From Megalopta genalis (Eukaryota > Arthropoda > Insecta > Hymenoptera > Halictidae): a stretch of 64,000 nucleotides of DNA. The stretch covers positions 23,007,375 to 23,071,374 of the forward strand of contig NC_135019.1 of NCBI RefSeq assembly GCF_051020955.1, in the 5' to 3' direction. The notes under the pieces are model-generated. The model saw nothing but the letters and a program-made list of their open reading frames with translations. It was not told the DNA's origin and ran no database searches. Both the position numbers and the translations under genes were made by a program. Shown here piece by piece: positions 10,976 through 21,709 of the stretch (within the stretch, counting starts at the first letter, position 1; each line of letters opens with the position of its first letter).

Positions 10976-12849
10976 TATTCGCAACATCATTATAGTTCGT
11001 AAAGATTTATTATATCAATCTAAGGAAAGTTATCTTATTTGTAAAATTTTCTAATTAATGGGCAACTTTCCGTATATATTTAATAAATAAATAAATATTT
11101 GATATAGATTCGAGTCTGTTCCTAGATATCGATTCAGGTGTAACATAATATTGGAACCATTGTGCTTCGCACAAATTGATCCATTATTTTGCCAATAAAA
11201 ATACAGCATCTTATACTTCTACGAACATAAGATTTCAAAGCAGTCAGAAAAATGTCAAACAATTATAGAACAATACATCGCTAAATAATATTTCCTCTAA
11301 ACATTAAAGCGTCGTCTTTTATTTTCTCGTGAAAGAAATAGTTTTAACATTTGTTAGGAAGCACTAAATGTAGTTCATAGCTTCGAGAACACTGTTTCAA
11401 CGCTGAATCAAACAATTCTCGTTTCAAGTAACAAGGATTGTCGACGACTCTGAAAGAAGAAAAAGAAGGAGAAGAATGCTCGCACGAACGAAGGTTTCAC
11501 TATTTTCACGAGATATACACTTATGTTTGGCCTAATAACTGTATTTCATACGAGTTCACAGAACAGCCACAAGTCAACGTGCGTGAATCGATGAAAACGT
11601 AGAAGACGGAAATATCGGAGAGAACGCGTGGAACACGTGCGGCAGGGATCTAACAAATGCCCTTGAAGAATAAACGGGACACATAACGTGTGCGATAGTC
11701 CCGGCCTATTAAAACGAATTGTTAGGAGAGATCAAAGTTGTTCGGCAAATAAAATGGCTGAGGCTGTGATCGTTTACTCATGCCTACGGTTTATCTACGC
11801 GTTCGGTGTAGTACGCGCGTACACGCGTGACATATGTTCCTGCGTGTAGCGCGGATGGATGTGTCCATTGTTTTTGCCGTGTCGAATATTCCGCACGGGA
11901 AGGGACCGTTTACGCTATGAATACACGCTTTCGACGGGATTCATAAATCATGGCCGTTTTACGAGATCGTTAATAACGGCGACGAAACTTCGAGCCACCG
12001 AAATAAGGTCTGCCTCGATCACCTTCGGTCTTTGGTAGATCGCGCGCAATCGGCCAGAAGTTATTGCAATTTTTCAGACGATCCAGCAGAAACTTTGGCC
12101 TTCGGTCCACTTTAACTATAAATTATTTTTATATTTTTAGTTATATTTGTGCCGTAATTATGTCGATCGCTATTTGTAATATCCAAGAAAGTACTATATT
12201 ATAATTTAACGTACAGTACTTGCGAATATTTTTCAAAAACGTGAATCATAAACACCGAACACTTTTAGTTCGACGTGATATCGTTAGCCACTATAATCTT
12301 TAATAGAATTTTTGTAATACATTATTTTCTATCGACGTTGTAATAAACGTTTCATTGTTGTTTCCAACGTTGAAAGCAGTGCTATAGTATAATTGTGCAA
12401 TACTCGCGAATGTTCTTCAAGAACGTTGATCACACATGCGGCACACTGTTCCGATGATTACAAAAGAACTATGGATTAAAATTACCGACGGTAAGGTCTC
12501 ATTGTAAAATATGCATATATGCATTTATTATATAAGCTACTCTTTAAGAGATAAAAATCTTTTCGTGAAATTGTAGGCTTTCTGATGGTCACTGACTTCG
12601 GAAATTCATTCATTTATAGCGCATGCTATCGTATGAAGAAAATAAAATGTTCATTCCAAAGAAACTGGAACGAAAGTTTCTCAAGTTCAATGCTTAAAAC
12701 CTAATAAAATATGAATCTTAATCATAATGTTAAAGATAAGGACAAATTAATTGATATATGACTTGCTCGGGTAAAAATATAAGGGAATAGTCTTAATAGA
12801 TTTCTTGTGACAAAAATAATTAAGTTAGACTAAACATTTTCTTTTTAGA
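10976..12849. other. Unannotated region
   Basis: AT-rich flanks around a CpG-richer block at about 11570-12070. No gene, RNA or paired termini recognised. Confidence 0.4.
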
Positions 12850-13220
12850 CAAATTAAAAAATTCGTTTACTACTTTATTTATGTTATTTGACCTTAGTAT
12901 GACCTGTAAACAATTAAAAATAAAAAAAATCCCAGTTTTGTCCCGATTTTTGATACTTTCGCCCAATAAGCGTGAGAAATCTGCAGTTTTCAAAATCTTT
13001 TGACTTTGCGCAATATAAGTTATTGAAATCTACGCGTTTTTTAAATTTTCGTTATGGGCTCAGATAAAAAAATGAAAAAACATGAGTCTTTTATTTTTTT
13101 TGTCATTCCAAATAATAGCAAAATTTAAAAAAGTATTAAGGTGATTGTCCAATAGACTGATCCCTCTATTATCTAGAATAAATTCAAATAATTTAGTCTA
13201 GTTTTAAAGAAGAGTTATAC
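12850..13220 (+). mobile_element. Family D fragment, central and right portion
   Basis: Matches the 36639-37377 copy through GACCTTAGTATGACCTGTAA, GAGAAATCTGCAGTTTTC, GACTTTGCG, CTCAGATAAAAAAATG and AATAGCAAAATTTAAAAAAG. The extreme right terminus is missing, and a short hairpin follows immediately. Confidence 0.8.
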
Positions 13221-13268
13221 CATTTTTCAAGCGGACTTAAATATGTATTTAAGACCGCTTGAAAAATG
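13221..13268. repeat. 48-nt near-perfect hairpin
   Basis: Arms of 23 bp (13221-13243 and 13246-13268) pair with one mismatch: CATTTTTCAAGCGGACTTAA on the left and the inverse complement of TTAAGACCGCTTGAAAAATG on the right. It lies at the broken edge of a transposon fragment, so it may be a miniature fold-back. A role as a hairpin RNA is possible but unsupported. Confidence 0.75.
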
Positions 13269-14513
13269 TATATGTCCGCTGTATACGTAACTGTATACGT
13301 AACTCTGAAGTCATTCATTGTTTGCATTTTTTGAATCTCTCGTTTCTCATATTACCAACATTTTCGTAAACAATTGAATAACCGAGGGTTAATGTATCGA
13401 AAATAGACGTCGACGTGGATGAAAGTCGTGGACAAAAGTTCGAAGCCCAGCGGCAGCCTTAGAATCTGGTTGCCAGCCATTTTTCTCTACTGTGAATGAC
13501 TGAAACGGCTTCCGAAAAAATGTTCTATAATATATCGGACGTCTCCAGTGAGTTACTAAAGCAACGCCGCGTCCCAAAGAGCACTATAAATTCGTCTTTC
13601 AGAGTTAAATACTTTTTCGCCGTCCGTCATCGGCGTATCCGCGCATATAAATGGCGTCGATTTTTCTCCAACAAAGAACGTCGGTGAATATTAAAGACAC
13701 GAGCTTAAAAGGTTCCCTTTTCTGAGACTGTCCGACGCGCACGCCTTTACACACGTTGCCCTCCTCTTCACACGTGAATTTCACGTATAAATCTTTCTAA
13801 TGCTGGAGCTCACCCTACTTCTTCGGACGGAATTTATCGCGGAACGAGGAGCATCTGCTGCGGCTTGAAAGAAATCCATAAATCGTATAGTTTCGCGCGT
13901 CCGACGATAACGAGTTGAGCCAAGATAAGCCGAAATAACTCCGGAACCGTTCGATTACATTCGTATAAATCAACGGCCACCACTTGCGCTCTTTCTCCCC
14001 GTCGAGCTGCTCTCGAACCTCGTAGGAAAAAAACTAAGACCGCCGTGGCTGTCGTAAATTCGCGTCTTAGCGAATACTGACGAAATGATGAACAATGAAT
14101 TATGGCCGGGTTGTTTAACTAAATGTGAACAACGAGGACGTATACTTAAATACGAGAGAAGCTGTGCTGTGAAAACGTGAAATACATTCTCTCGTGAGAT
14201 CGTAAATTGACTTGTATGTCTTAACATTTTTAGTGTCAAACATGACGGTGGATTTCATTAAAACCACTATTTTGGAAACAGTTCGTTGCTTTATCTTGTG
14301 GGCATAAAATGTAAGCCAGAGTTTACGTAGTCAAAGTAGAATTTTAGTACGTAGCTTTGAAATTATTTCGATTGTCTATGTGAGGCTTAATGCATCGTAC
14401 GACTTTATGAAATGATCCGAGGCCACAGCCGTAGTTCTCAAGCACTAGAGTACTTATGAGTAGTCAAAGTAGTCGAGTAGTTTATGGAAAACAAAAATTT
14501 TCCTCGTCGATTA
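13269..14513. other. Unannotated region with GC-rich block
   Basis: GC-rich at about 13390-14060 with short overlapping frames on both strands and no recognisable domain. A GTATACGTAACT tandem pair lies at about 13281-13304. Confidence 0.4.
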
Positions 14514-14871
14514 TACAGGGTGTTCCAAAAGTTACTCAAAATTAGGAAACGACGGGTTTCTGAGGTCATTTGAAATAACTTTTTCCTTAGCGAAAATGCA
14601 ATCCGCTGCATTGTTTCCGAGTTATTCGTGAAGAACACTGACCAATGAGAGGCGAGCTCGGGTGTCGCGAGGCGACCGAGCCAACGAGCGGACGAAGCTC
14701 AGTTCCGCTCATTGGCTCGGCCGCCTCGCGCCAGTCGAGCTCGTCTATCATTGGTCAGTGTTTTTCGTTAATAACTCGCAAACAAAGCCGCGGATTGTAT
14801 TTACGCAAAGGAGAAAGTTACTTCTAATGACCTCGTTTTCCAATTTTGAGTAACTTTTGGGACTCTCTGTA
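14514..14871. mobile_element. Fold-back MITE, family A, copy 2
   Basis: Starts TACAGGGTGTTCCAAAAGTT and ends AACTTTTGGGACTCTCTGTA. It has the same plan as the 365-768 copy: GAGGTCATTTGAA near each end, ACTGACCAATGAGAGGCGAG answering CTCGTCTATCATTGGTCAGT, and the central GCTCAGTTCCGCTCATTGG loop. The arms are more symmetrical than in copy 1, making it the better family reference at 358 bp. No coding frame belongs to it. Confidence 0.88.
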
Positions 14872-16301
14872 TTAAATATAGAAGTTACATAAAAACGTAT
14901 CGCTTCTTTTAATGATGTTAATGCAATGACAGTAATGTAACAGTATTTGTAAATTCTTCTTGTATCTTCACTGTTCTGTGTTTTCTTTATCCATGTTTGC
15001 TATAAATGCATAAAATCCGCAGTCTACTTATGAGACACCATAAAAATTATCAAAATGAGGGCCTGAAACTAACTTTGTTTAAATAAAAAAATCAAACTCA
15101 GAACTACATCAGTTTAACTGAAAAAAATTTTATCTTTGAACACGAGAATTTAGTTGTTCGATTAGTTTTCAAAGTATCAATTGTATAGAAAATATGAAAG
15201 ACAAACTCGCAGTTGGTAGAAGATTATAAAAATATACAAATAAGAAGTTTTAATCACGGAATTCGGCTAGCCATTGTAGACTGATCAAAGTATGGCAAAC
15301 TCTGCTGAATGTCCACAAATCCGTTCCAAAGATCCTGCAACATTGGCCAGCTTAATTTCCTTCAACAGACGGAGCAGACGTTAAAGAGAAGATCCACTTT
15401 ATCACAGTGTACATATACACCTGTGCCCCTGACTTCTGATAATATTTTTCTTATCGCCGGAGGGGTCGAACTTGAGTTGTCTAGCATCGAGTGCATCATA
15501 AAACACTACTGTGTACATCGTAGACACACTTGAACTACCCAGGCTTCACGGCCAGGTCTTGATAAGACGGAGAGGGTTCGGCGAGCGAGGCAAAAAGGGG
15601 GAACGGTTGAGGTCGAAAATAAGGCGGAGGCGTAGGTGGCTTCTGTTTGGTCTCAATGTCGACGGTCGTACCCTCTCTCCATCAATGTCCGCGAATCCTA
15701 AATATTATTCCCACCGGTATGAGTTTCTGCTCCGGTAACGTTGCCTCGCGCCGCGTCCAGTAATGCGCCCAACAGTCTGGAAACTTTTGGCCACGGGCCA
15801 AAATACACCACCGGAGAGGGCGCTTTCAGTTTCTACGTCCAGAAAATCTTTTCTAGGGGTCTCGCGGCGCGATGATCGAGCTTTCATCGCGCGTTCTTGC
15901 GCAGCAGCCTCTTCGTCATCTCTGGAACGTTCGAAACGCGACAGCTTTCGAAGCTTTCAAAGCTTTATGCCCTCGGCCTTCGGCTCAACACACGCTACGT
16001 CCTTCTTTAGAGATCCCTTTGAGTCCTTGTTTCTTTTCCTGCTGGTTTCATTCTTTGTCTGTTACGGCGTATAGTGGAGTGAAGTGTTAAAATTGTGACT
16101 AAATCGATGAACTTTTGATAGAAATGAGATATATAGCGATGATCTTTATTTCACGTTACTGTTGAGAATATTGCAGAATAATGGAAAACTGGAGAGAATG
16201 TAATATGAACATTTTTCAACCTTGATTTATGTTAAACTTGGAATATTCCATATATGTACTTGGATTTTTTAATGACACATTATGCGTCATTCTCGGCGAA
16301 T
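14872..16301. other. Unannotated region with GC-rich block
   Basis: AT-rich to about 15300, then GC-rich at 15530-16060. Overlapping frames of 60-103 codons in both directions look like chance products of base composition. A short hairpin (AATGAC/GTCATT) lies at 16271-16291. Confidence 0.4.
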
Positions 16302-16438
16302 TTAACACGCTACGCTGATTTCAAATCCGGTCGCAAATCGTTTACCTATCACTTCAGGATTTTGTAAAAACCCGATTTTTTTTCAAAATCCTGAAGTGCT
16401 AAGTTAATTTTGCAATTGGATTTGATAGTGGCGTGTCA
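16302..16438. mobile_element. Small TTAA fold-back element (P9)
   Basis: Begins TTAACACGCTACGCTG and ends GATAGTGGCGTGTCAA; the right TTAA has apparently decayed to TCAA. The halves are inverted copies with a perfect 15-bp inner stem, CACTTCAGGATTTTG at 16350-16364 and its complement at 16384-16398. TTAA and CAC-type ends suggest a piggyBac-like MITE. Confidence 0.6.
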
Positions 16439-16459
16439 AAATCTACGGGAAATGATGTA

Positions 16460-16845
16460 CATCCCCCTCCATAAGTATTAGAACATTCACAAAAAATTAA
16501 ATAAATTTAGGGAACCAGTAAGGAATTATTATAATTTCTTCAATTTATTTCAAAGTTAATTCTATGGAACTGTAACGTTATACCGTTTTAAAAGGTGTAT
16601 AGTCACTTTTGCTTCTCACTGTATTTCGAGAATATATCGTATGAAATGAACTCAGCATATGTTTCCACTGAACAAAATACGATGAACAGATAAACTAATT
16701 GCATAAGCGACGAACACCTATAACTTAGTACGTACTTTCGACAATATGATGGCATAAAACTTAATACTGAACAATTACCTAAACTGAATGAGAAATTACA
16801 ATTTATTTTAAATCAGCAGATGTCCTAATACTTTTGGAGGGGCTG
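16460..16845 (+). mobile_element. Tc1/mariner-like MITE, family T1, copy 1
   Basis: TA lies on both flanks (16458-16459 and 16846-16847). The left end CATCCCCCTCCATAAGTATT is answered by the inverted right end AATACTTTTGGAGGGGCTG. The subterminal sequences AAAATTAAATAAATTTAG and TTATAATTTCTTCAATTTAT recur inverted in the 53672-53974 copy. No transposase frame. Confidence 0.82.
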
Positions 16846-16847
16846 TA

Positions 16848-17553
16848 TAACATGTCATAAATCATAATTCTGTTGGAATATTTCAAGTTTGATATACATT
16901 TTCAAGATTAGAAAATGTTCACACTATATTCTCACTATTTTCCCCTATTCTGCAACATTTCGGCTTTAACGTAAAAAAATAATCATCGCTTTATCTCATT
17001 TCTATTTAAAGTTCTTTGATTTCTGATACAACTTCGTCACCCACCCCACTGTGCGCCGCCAATGGGGATGACTATACAATGGCTCGTGAAAGTCTTCGAA
17101 CATAAAAATACTTAGAATAATTTATAATTTCCTTAAACAAGATTCAGTAAGCAATTAGAAACTAATAATAATAAGTAATATTGCTCACATATACATGTGA
17201 CAATTCTCTATCTGCTAAATAAACCATCTGCATTAATAAAGCATTAGTAAACAAATAATTATAAAATGCGGAATGATTTTTTAAAAATGAGACTACAACT
17301 TAAATTCTGTTGAGGTGTTAGAGGAACTAGTTTACTAAACAATGACTAAAACATTGAAATTTGTTACAAGTTGTTCGCAATTAGTATTGTAGTTAATTTT
17401 TATCTTCTAAAGGAATACGTTTTGTATCATCTGGCTTTTCATCACAATTTAAAAGATATGTAGGAGAACGAGATTATTTAGCAATAACAATGATAATTGC
17501 TGTTTCAACTACCTACTTAAAAATATAGAAAAAGTGATCTTGATGTAAGAATA
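16848..17553. other. Unannotated AT-rich region
   Basis: No supported gene or repeat. Confidence 0.4.
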
Positions 17554-17757
17554 CAGTAAATTCTCCCCAATTGTCTTTCAGCTTGTAAACAAAAATGGAC
17601 AATTTGGAAAGAGGAGATACAGTTATTCAAGCCTGGCGCCTCGTTTTTGTTGACAATCGGCGACTATAAAAAGGAGAGGCTTGAATAATCGTATCTCCTC
17701 TTCCTAAATTGTCCATTTTTATTTACAAGCTGAAGGGCCATTGGGGAGAATTTACTG
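17554..17757. mobile_element. TA-flanked fold-back MITE, family B, copy 1
   Basis: TA at 17552-17553 and 17758-17759. Starts CAGTAAATTCTCCCCAATTG and ends CCATTGGGGAGAATTTACTG. The arms are inverted copies over almost their full length, including CAGCTTGTAAACAAAAATGG, ACAATTTGG and GGAGATAC/GTATCTCC. Copies at 21673 and 37380 share the structure. At 204 bp it has no coding capacity; TA duplication and CAGT termini suggest Tc1/mariner. Confidence 0.9.
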
Positions 17758-17764
17758 TACATAT

Positions 17765-17996
17765 TTCTTACCCCCTTTAATACTTTTTGTATATGTTTTG
17801 CACATTTCTTATACATTTCTTGTATATTTACTGTATACGTTTTGCACATTTCTTGTGCATTTCTTGTATATTATTTGTATATATCTCGCATATTTCTTGT
17901 ACATTCCCGTATGCTTTGCGTGCTCCTTTATTTCTTGTGTGTTCTAGTATTCATTTCTCTTATGCTTCTTGCACGTTGCTCGCATAATTCTTGTAT
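17765..17996 (+). repeat. Degenerate minisatellite, TTTCTTGTAYATT type
   Basis: Roughly 10-13-bp degenerate units, such as CATTTCTTGTATATT and TTTTGCACATTTCTTGT, repeat from the edge of the preceding MITE. They create several parallel Phe/Leu/Tyr/Cys-rich frames that resemble membrane proteins but are repeat translations. Confidence 0.75.
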
Positions 17997-19633
17997 CACA
18001 GGAACTGAAAGAGACACTCGAGTAGTTAACCTAAGGCTATATAGTAATTATAAGCGGTACTATAAATTCTGTTCGGTGAGAAATGAGTCGAGTGTGACTT
18101 ATCATGTTATATGTTCGACAGTTTCATTATGACGCCTCTGGATACTGATCGGTCACGTAGGACCAAGTAATTGATGTAATAAAATTCCGATCGTGGAGCG
18201 CCATTCCGCCTTAAATAGCGTTTGATTATTGGCTACTTTCGATTATGGTATATATCATTGTTGAAAGTGAATTGAGCATGGTTGACATGCTTTTGTTTTA
18301 CATGTGCCTTATTTATGTGCTATTATAGTAATTGTTTCAAGGACAGGCTGAACGCTTTCCTTCCAAAATGACAGAAATATTGCGCGAAGCAGTTTAATGG
18401 CATAATATAAATGAAATTAGTACCTATACGACACACATACATGTATTAGAATAACTTACAAATTTCCCAAACTTTTCATTCAATTTGTATTTTAAAAACG
18501 ACCTTCAATGAAACGGTGCACACAGACACGCACGCGTCGTTACACAATTGTACCAGCCAATTACAATCAATTTCAAAAGCTGATTTGTTTTGGTAGTCAT
18601 CCGCCGGTTCTTAGAACGTCGTTAATTGCTTGTTTACAACTTCGTATTTACTGTTACAAAACAATCGTTGCAGAGGGGTTATATTATTTCCAGGTTTTAT
18701 TACTCGCCGTGCTTGAATGAATCGTCATTCAGACGACTCGTGTGAAACAGTAAACAAAATACTGCAACCACTACGCGAACGTAAATTCAATTCAATCTGC
18801 AAATCTTGAGCGTTCAAATACGAATGGTAAATAGACTGCGAATTTTTATGCAAAATAGAAAATTTTCAAAAACGATTGTAAGAAATGTGGCGTCGCACCT
18901 GAGAGCGGCCGCTAGCAATCAAACATTTGCCTTCCTAATCCTCCCTCGTAAACTTTTCCTTTACTGCAGCCCTAATAAACACCAAATGTGCATAAGAGCT
19001 CCTGTCTTTCGCTAATCCTCAAAAACTCCCTTAAAAACACTCTCAATAAAACAATTATCCGAACCTTCGCACACCTCGACTCGCACAGACCTTCCCTTCC
19101 TTCCCCTTCCAAGAGAATTTTATCTTTTCTCTTCTTATGACTGTCCTCGCAAACACTATAAACAAGGCAAAAGACAACTCCCCAAAGGGCAGTTAGTCGA
19201 CTCACTCAAGTCGAGTCAGTCACCCTAGTCAGTCCGATCAGTTCCAAAAACTCTGTGCATTTCCACACTACGCTAGTCGCGCCCGCGCACGCTCATAGAC
19301 AGGAATAAATACTATAACTAAAGACAAAACATTCTGATTCACTTCCATTCTCCGCTAAAGAATCAGAGATTAAATAAAAATAAATTGTTTGCCTTAATAA
19401 TTTGAATAAGTTGAAAGTAGCGTAATAAAATGATGAAATTCTTCTTAGGTCTTCGCAATTTTCCATCTCAGCCACCAAATTTTGCTGTAAATACATAAAA
19501 TCCGCAGTCTCGTAATAAATAATTATTGAACTCCGAAATTATGATTCAGCGACATCAAATAATATGTGCATTGTTTTCGGAGCTTGTGGAGCAGGTGAAG
19601 CAGATGGAAATTTCCACACAGAACATTAAATTC
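17997..19633. other. Unannotated region
   Basis: No gene or paired termini recognised. The block at 18900-19280 is pyrimidine-rich. Confidence 0.4.
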
Positions 19634-19683
19634 GTAAAAAGAAAATCATCGAGAACGCTGGTCGTTGGTTTTCATAGATGCAC

Positions 19684-19726
<43 letters not shown>

Positions 19727-19835
19727 AAAAAAATAATATATATATTTTATACATATGTTCTCCGGTCATTATATGACCGGAAAAATGTGCATCTATGAAA
19801 ACCAACGACCAGCGCTCTCGATGATTTTCTTTTTA
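19634..19835. repeat. 53-bp near-perfect inverted repeat around a (TA)n core
   Basis: Arms at 19634-19686 and 19783-19835 are inverse complements with a single mismatch in 53 bp: GAGAACGCTGGTCGTTGGTT on the left against AACCAACGACCAGCGCTCTC on the right. Between them lie a (TA)n microsatellite (19686-19722) and a second perfect short inverted repeat, TCCGGTCAT/ATGACCGGA (19761-19781). High arm identity means a recent fold-back insertion or ongoing arm correction. Confidence 0.9.
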
Positions 19836-21153
19836 CATATTTTTACATATTTTACACATTATATATATATGTAAAATAATCACCGCGTTGAATTAACACA
19901 TTTTAATAAGGATGTAATAACTATTTTCTTAATAAAGTAATAAACACTGTTGCTCGCTCCCCAACGGATTGCGCTTCACACATTATGCTAATTATCCTGC
20001 GTCTCGCACAAATTATTAATTACCTGGCACTCGACGAAAATACCCCTCGTTACCGGCCGATGGGATTATTACGTATAATTGAACGATTAGCACGCGAACA
20101 CCGGGACGCGACAAACTAGCCGAAGACGAAAATTCTGGACAGTTCAACGCAGCCAACGTTGTTCTGTCTCCATTGTGAAGAAACACGTATGTTCCGAGGG
20201 ACCGAGCATGAATGTCCATCATTACATTCGCCGTGCAACACCGTGGAACCGCAAGAGTCATCGTTGCAAGCGAATTATTGCCGACTCGATGAAAACAGAG
20301 AGACAACAGCGTAAACGACTGTGTTGCAGCAACGCAGCGGACAATTTCAACGAAAATTTCGAACGAAACTTTTAGAATCGATTCGACGGATACATATTTC
20401 GAAGACGAACTATGAACCAAAGGAACGAAACTTTCGAAAAGCTTTAATTTTAAGAAACGACGATTTAAAAAATCCTTCTTTTTCTTGAGAATTTTCATTG
20501 GTTCAGAGTAATGTGGTATTAGCTTTTCAATTTTTCCGATTAAATTGCAGATCTTTCTGCAAAAATTCTGACCATCGCAGCTGATTCTGAGAAAATTGCT
20601 ATTCAATGAGTATATTCCGCCATCTAGAATGTTCCTTACAGTGAGAAAAGAAGAAACTTGATATTGGTTTTTCTAATTGTACAGGTTTATTTTGCATTCT
20701 ATGCGTTCATAAGTTTTACAAACACATGGGAACCTGCAGTTTAGAGATAAGTATTGTAATTTGACGCAGCTTCCAAAGAGATGCGCGTATCACGGTAGTT
20801 ACAGAAACTTGAGAAACGGTTCTAATATTAATTCAAAGCGGCAACGATAACGGGACCGAAAGTGATTCGAATGTTCGAGATTGTATCATTAAAAATATTG
20901 CAAAATTATCTGGTCTGATTACAGACGCGTTAAATGCATCATCTAGCAGTAGATAACTTAACGGTTTTTTCATGTCTATTATCAGTTATCAGCAACTGTC
21001 TTCTTTTTTCATTTACAATTCATCCTGTACCAGTTTATACCTTTTCTTTGCGAGTAGAAAGATAATGATGCTAATGGTATCTTCATAACGTTATAAAAAG
21101 GTATGCACGTATTGTAACCGTGTATTACGTAGACTCTAGACTGTAGAGCATCA
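19836..21153. other. Unannotated region
   Basis: Includes a minus-strand open frame of 196 codons at 20016-20606 with no recognisable domain. The frame is Lys/Phe-rich at its N-terminal end and opens into a GC-rich block. It is treated as chance. Confidence 0.35.
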
Positions 21154-21415
21154 CGGTCTACTTTTCAATTTATTGCCGTGCAACACTTCCTCCAAAACGC
21201 TACAAAGAAAAATATGCCCTAGACATGAATTTCCTTGTGCGATCGAGGAAATTCCCAATCGTGTTGAAGTAATCGGCTTTCAGCTTTCTTAATGCTACCG
21301 TGTAGATCGGTTAGAAGGGTGTATCGGCTCTACTTTTCAATGTACGATCGTGTAACACTCGTTACGAAATAAAACAGTGCGCCAGACATGAATTTCCTAG
21401 CATGATCCAGGAAAT
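21154..21415 (+). repeat. Diverged tandem duplication, period about 171 bp
   Basis: Two units begin at 21154 and 21325. Both carry CTACTTTTCAAT, a YCGTGYAACACT segment, AGACATGAATTTCCT and a distal GAGGAAATT/CAGGAAATT. The second is truncated near 21415. Confidence 0.7.
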
Positions 21416-21709
21416 TACACAAACAGCGTTTAAATTATTTGTCTCTGATATTAGGATGTGAATCATTTTAACACATTACATGCCGCGCGGTTTTATGAAA
21501 AATCGTCATGGGGAGCTGATATTTTTTCCTGGATTAAACTGCTATTTTACAAATAAACAAAATTATAATCAAATTATAGTTCGCAAAACAGCAATCAATT
21601 GTCGAGTAAACTTTATAAATATTTAAAGTTAGATGCTGAAGATATTCGTAACATTAAATAAAAATGCATGCATAGTAAATTCTCCCTAATTGACGCTCAG
21701 ATTGTGCAC

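Noticed and set aside
17741..18132. Overlapping Cys/Phe/Leu-rich membrane-protein-like frames
   Set aside because: They translate the degenerate TTTCTTGTA minisatellite in several phases.
20016..20606. 196-codon minus-strand frame
   Set aside because: No recognisable motif, and composition changes sharply midway from Lys/Phe-rich to mixed, unlike a real protein. A genuine orphan exon cannot be excluded.
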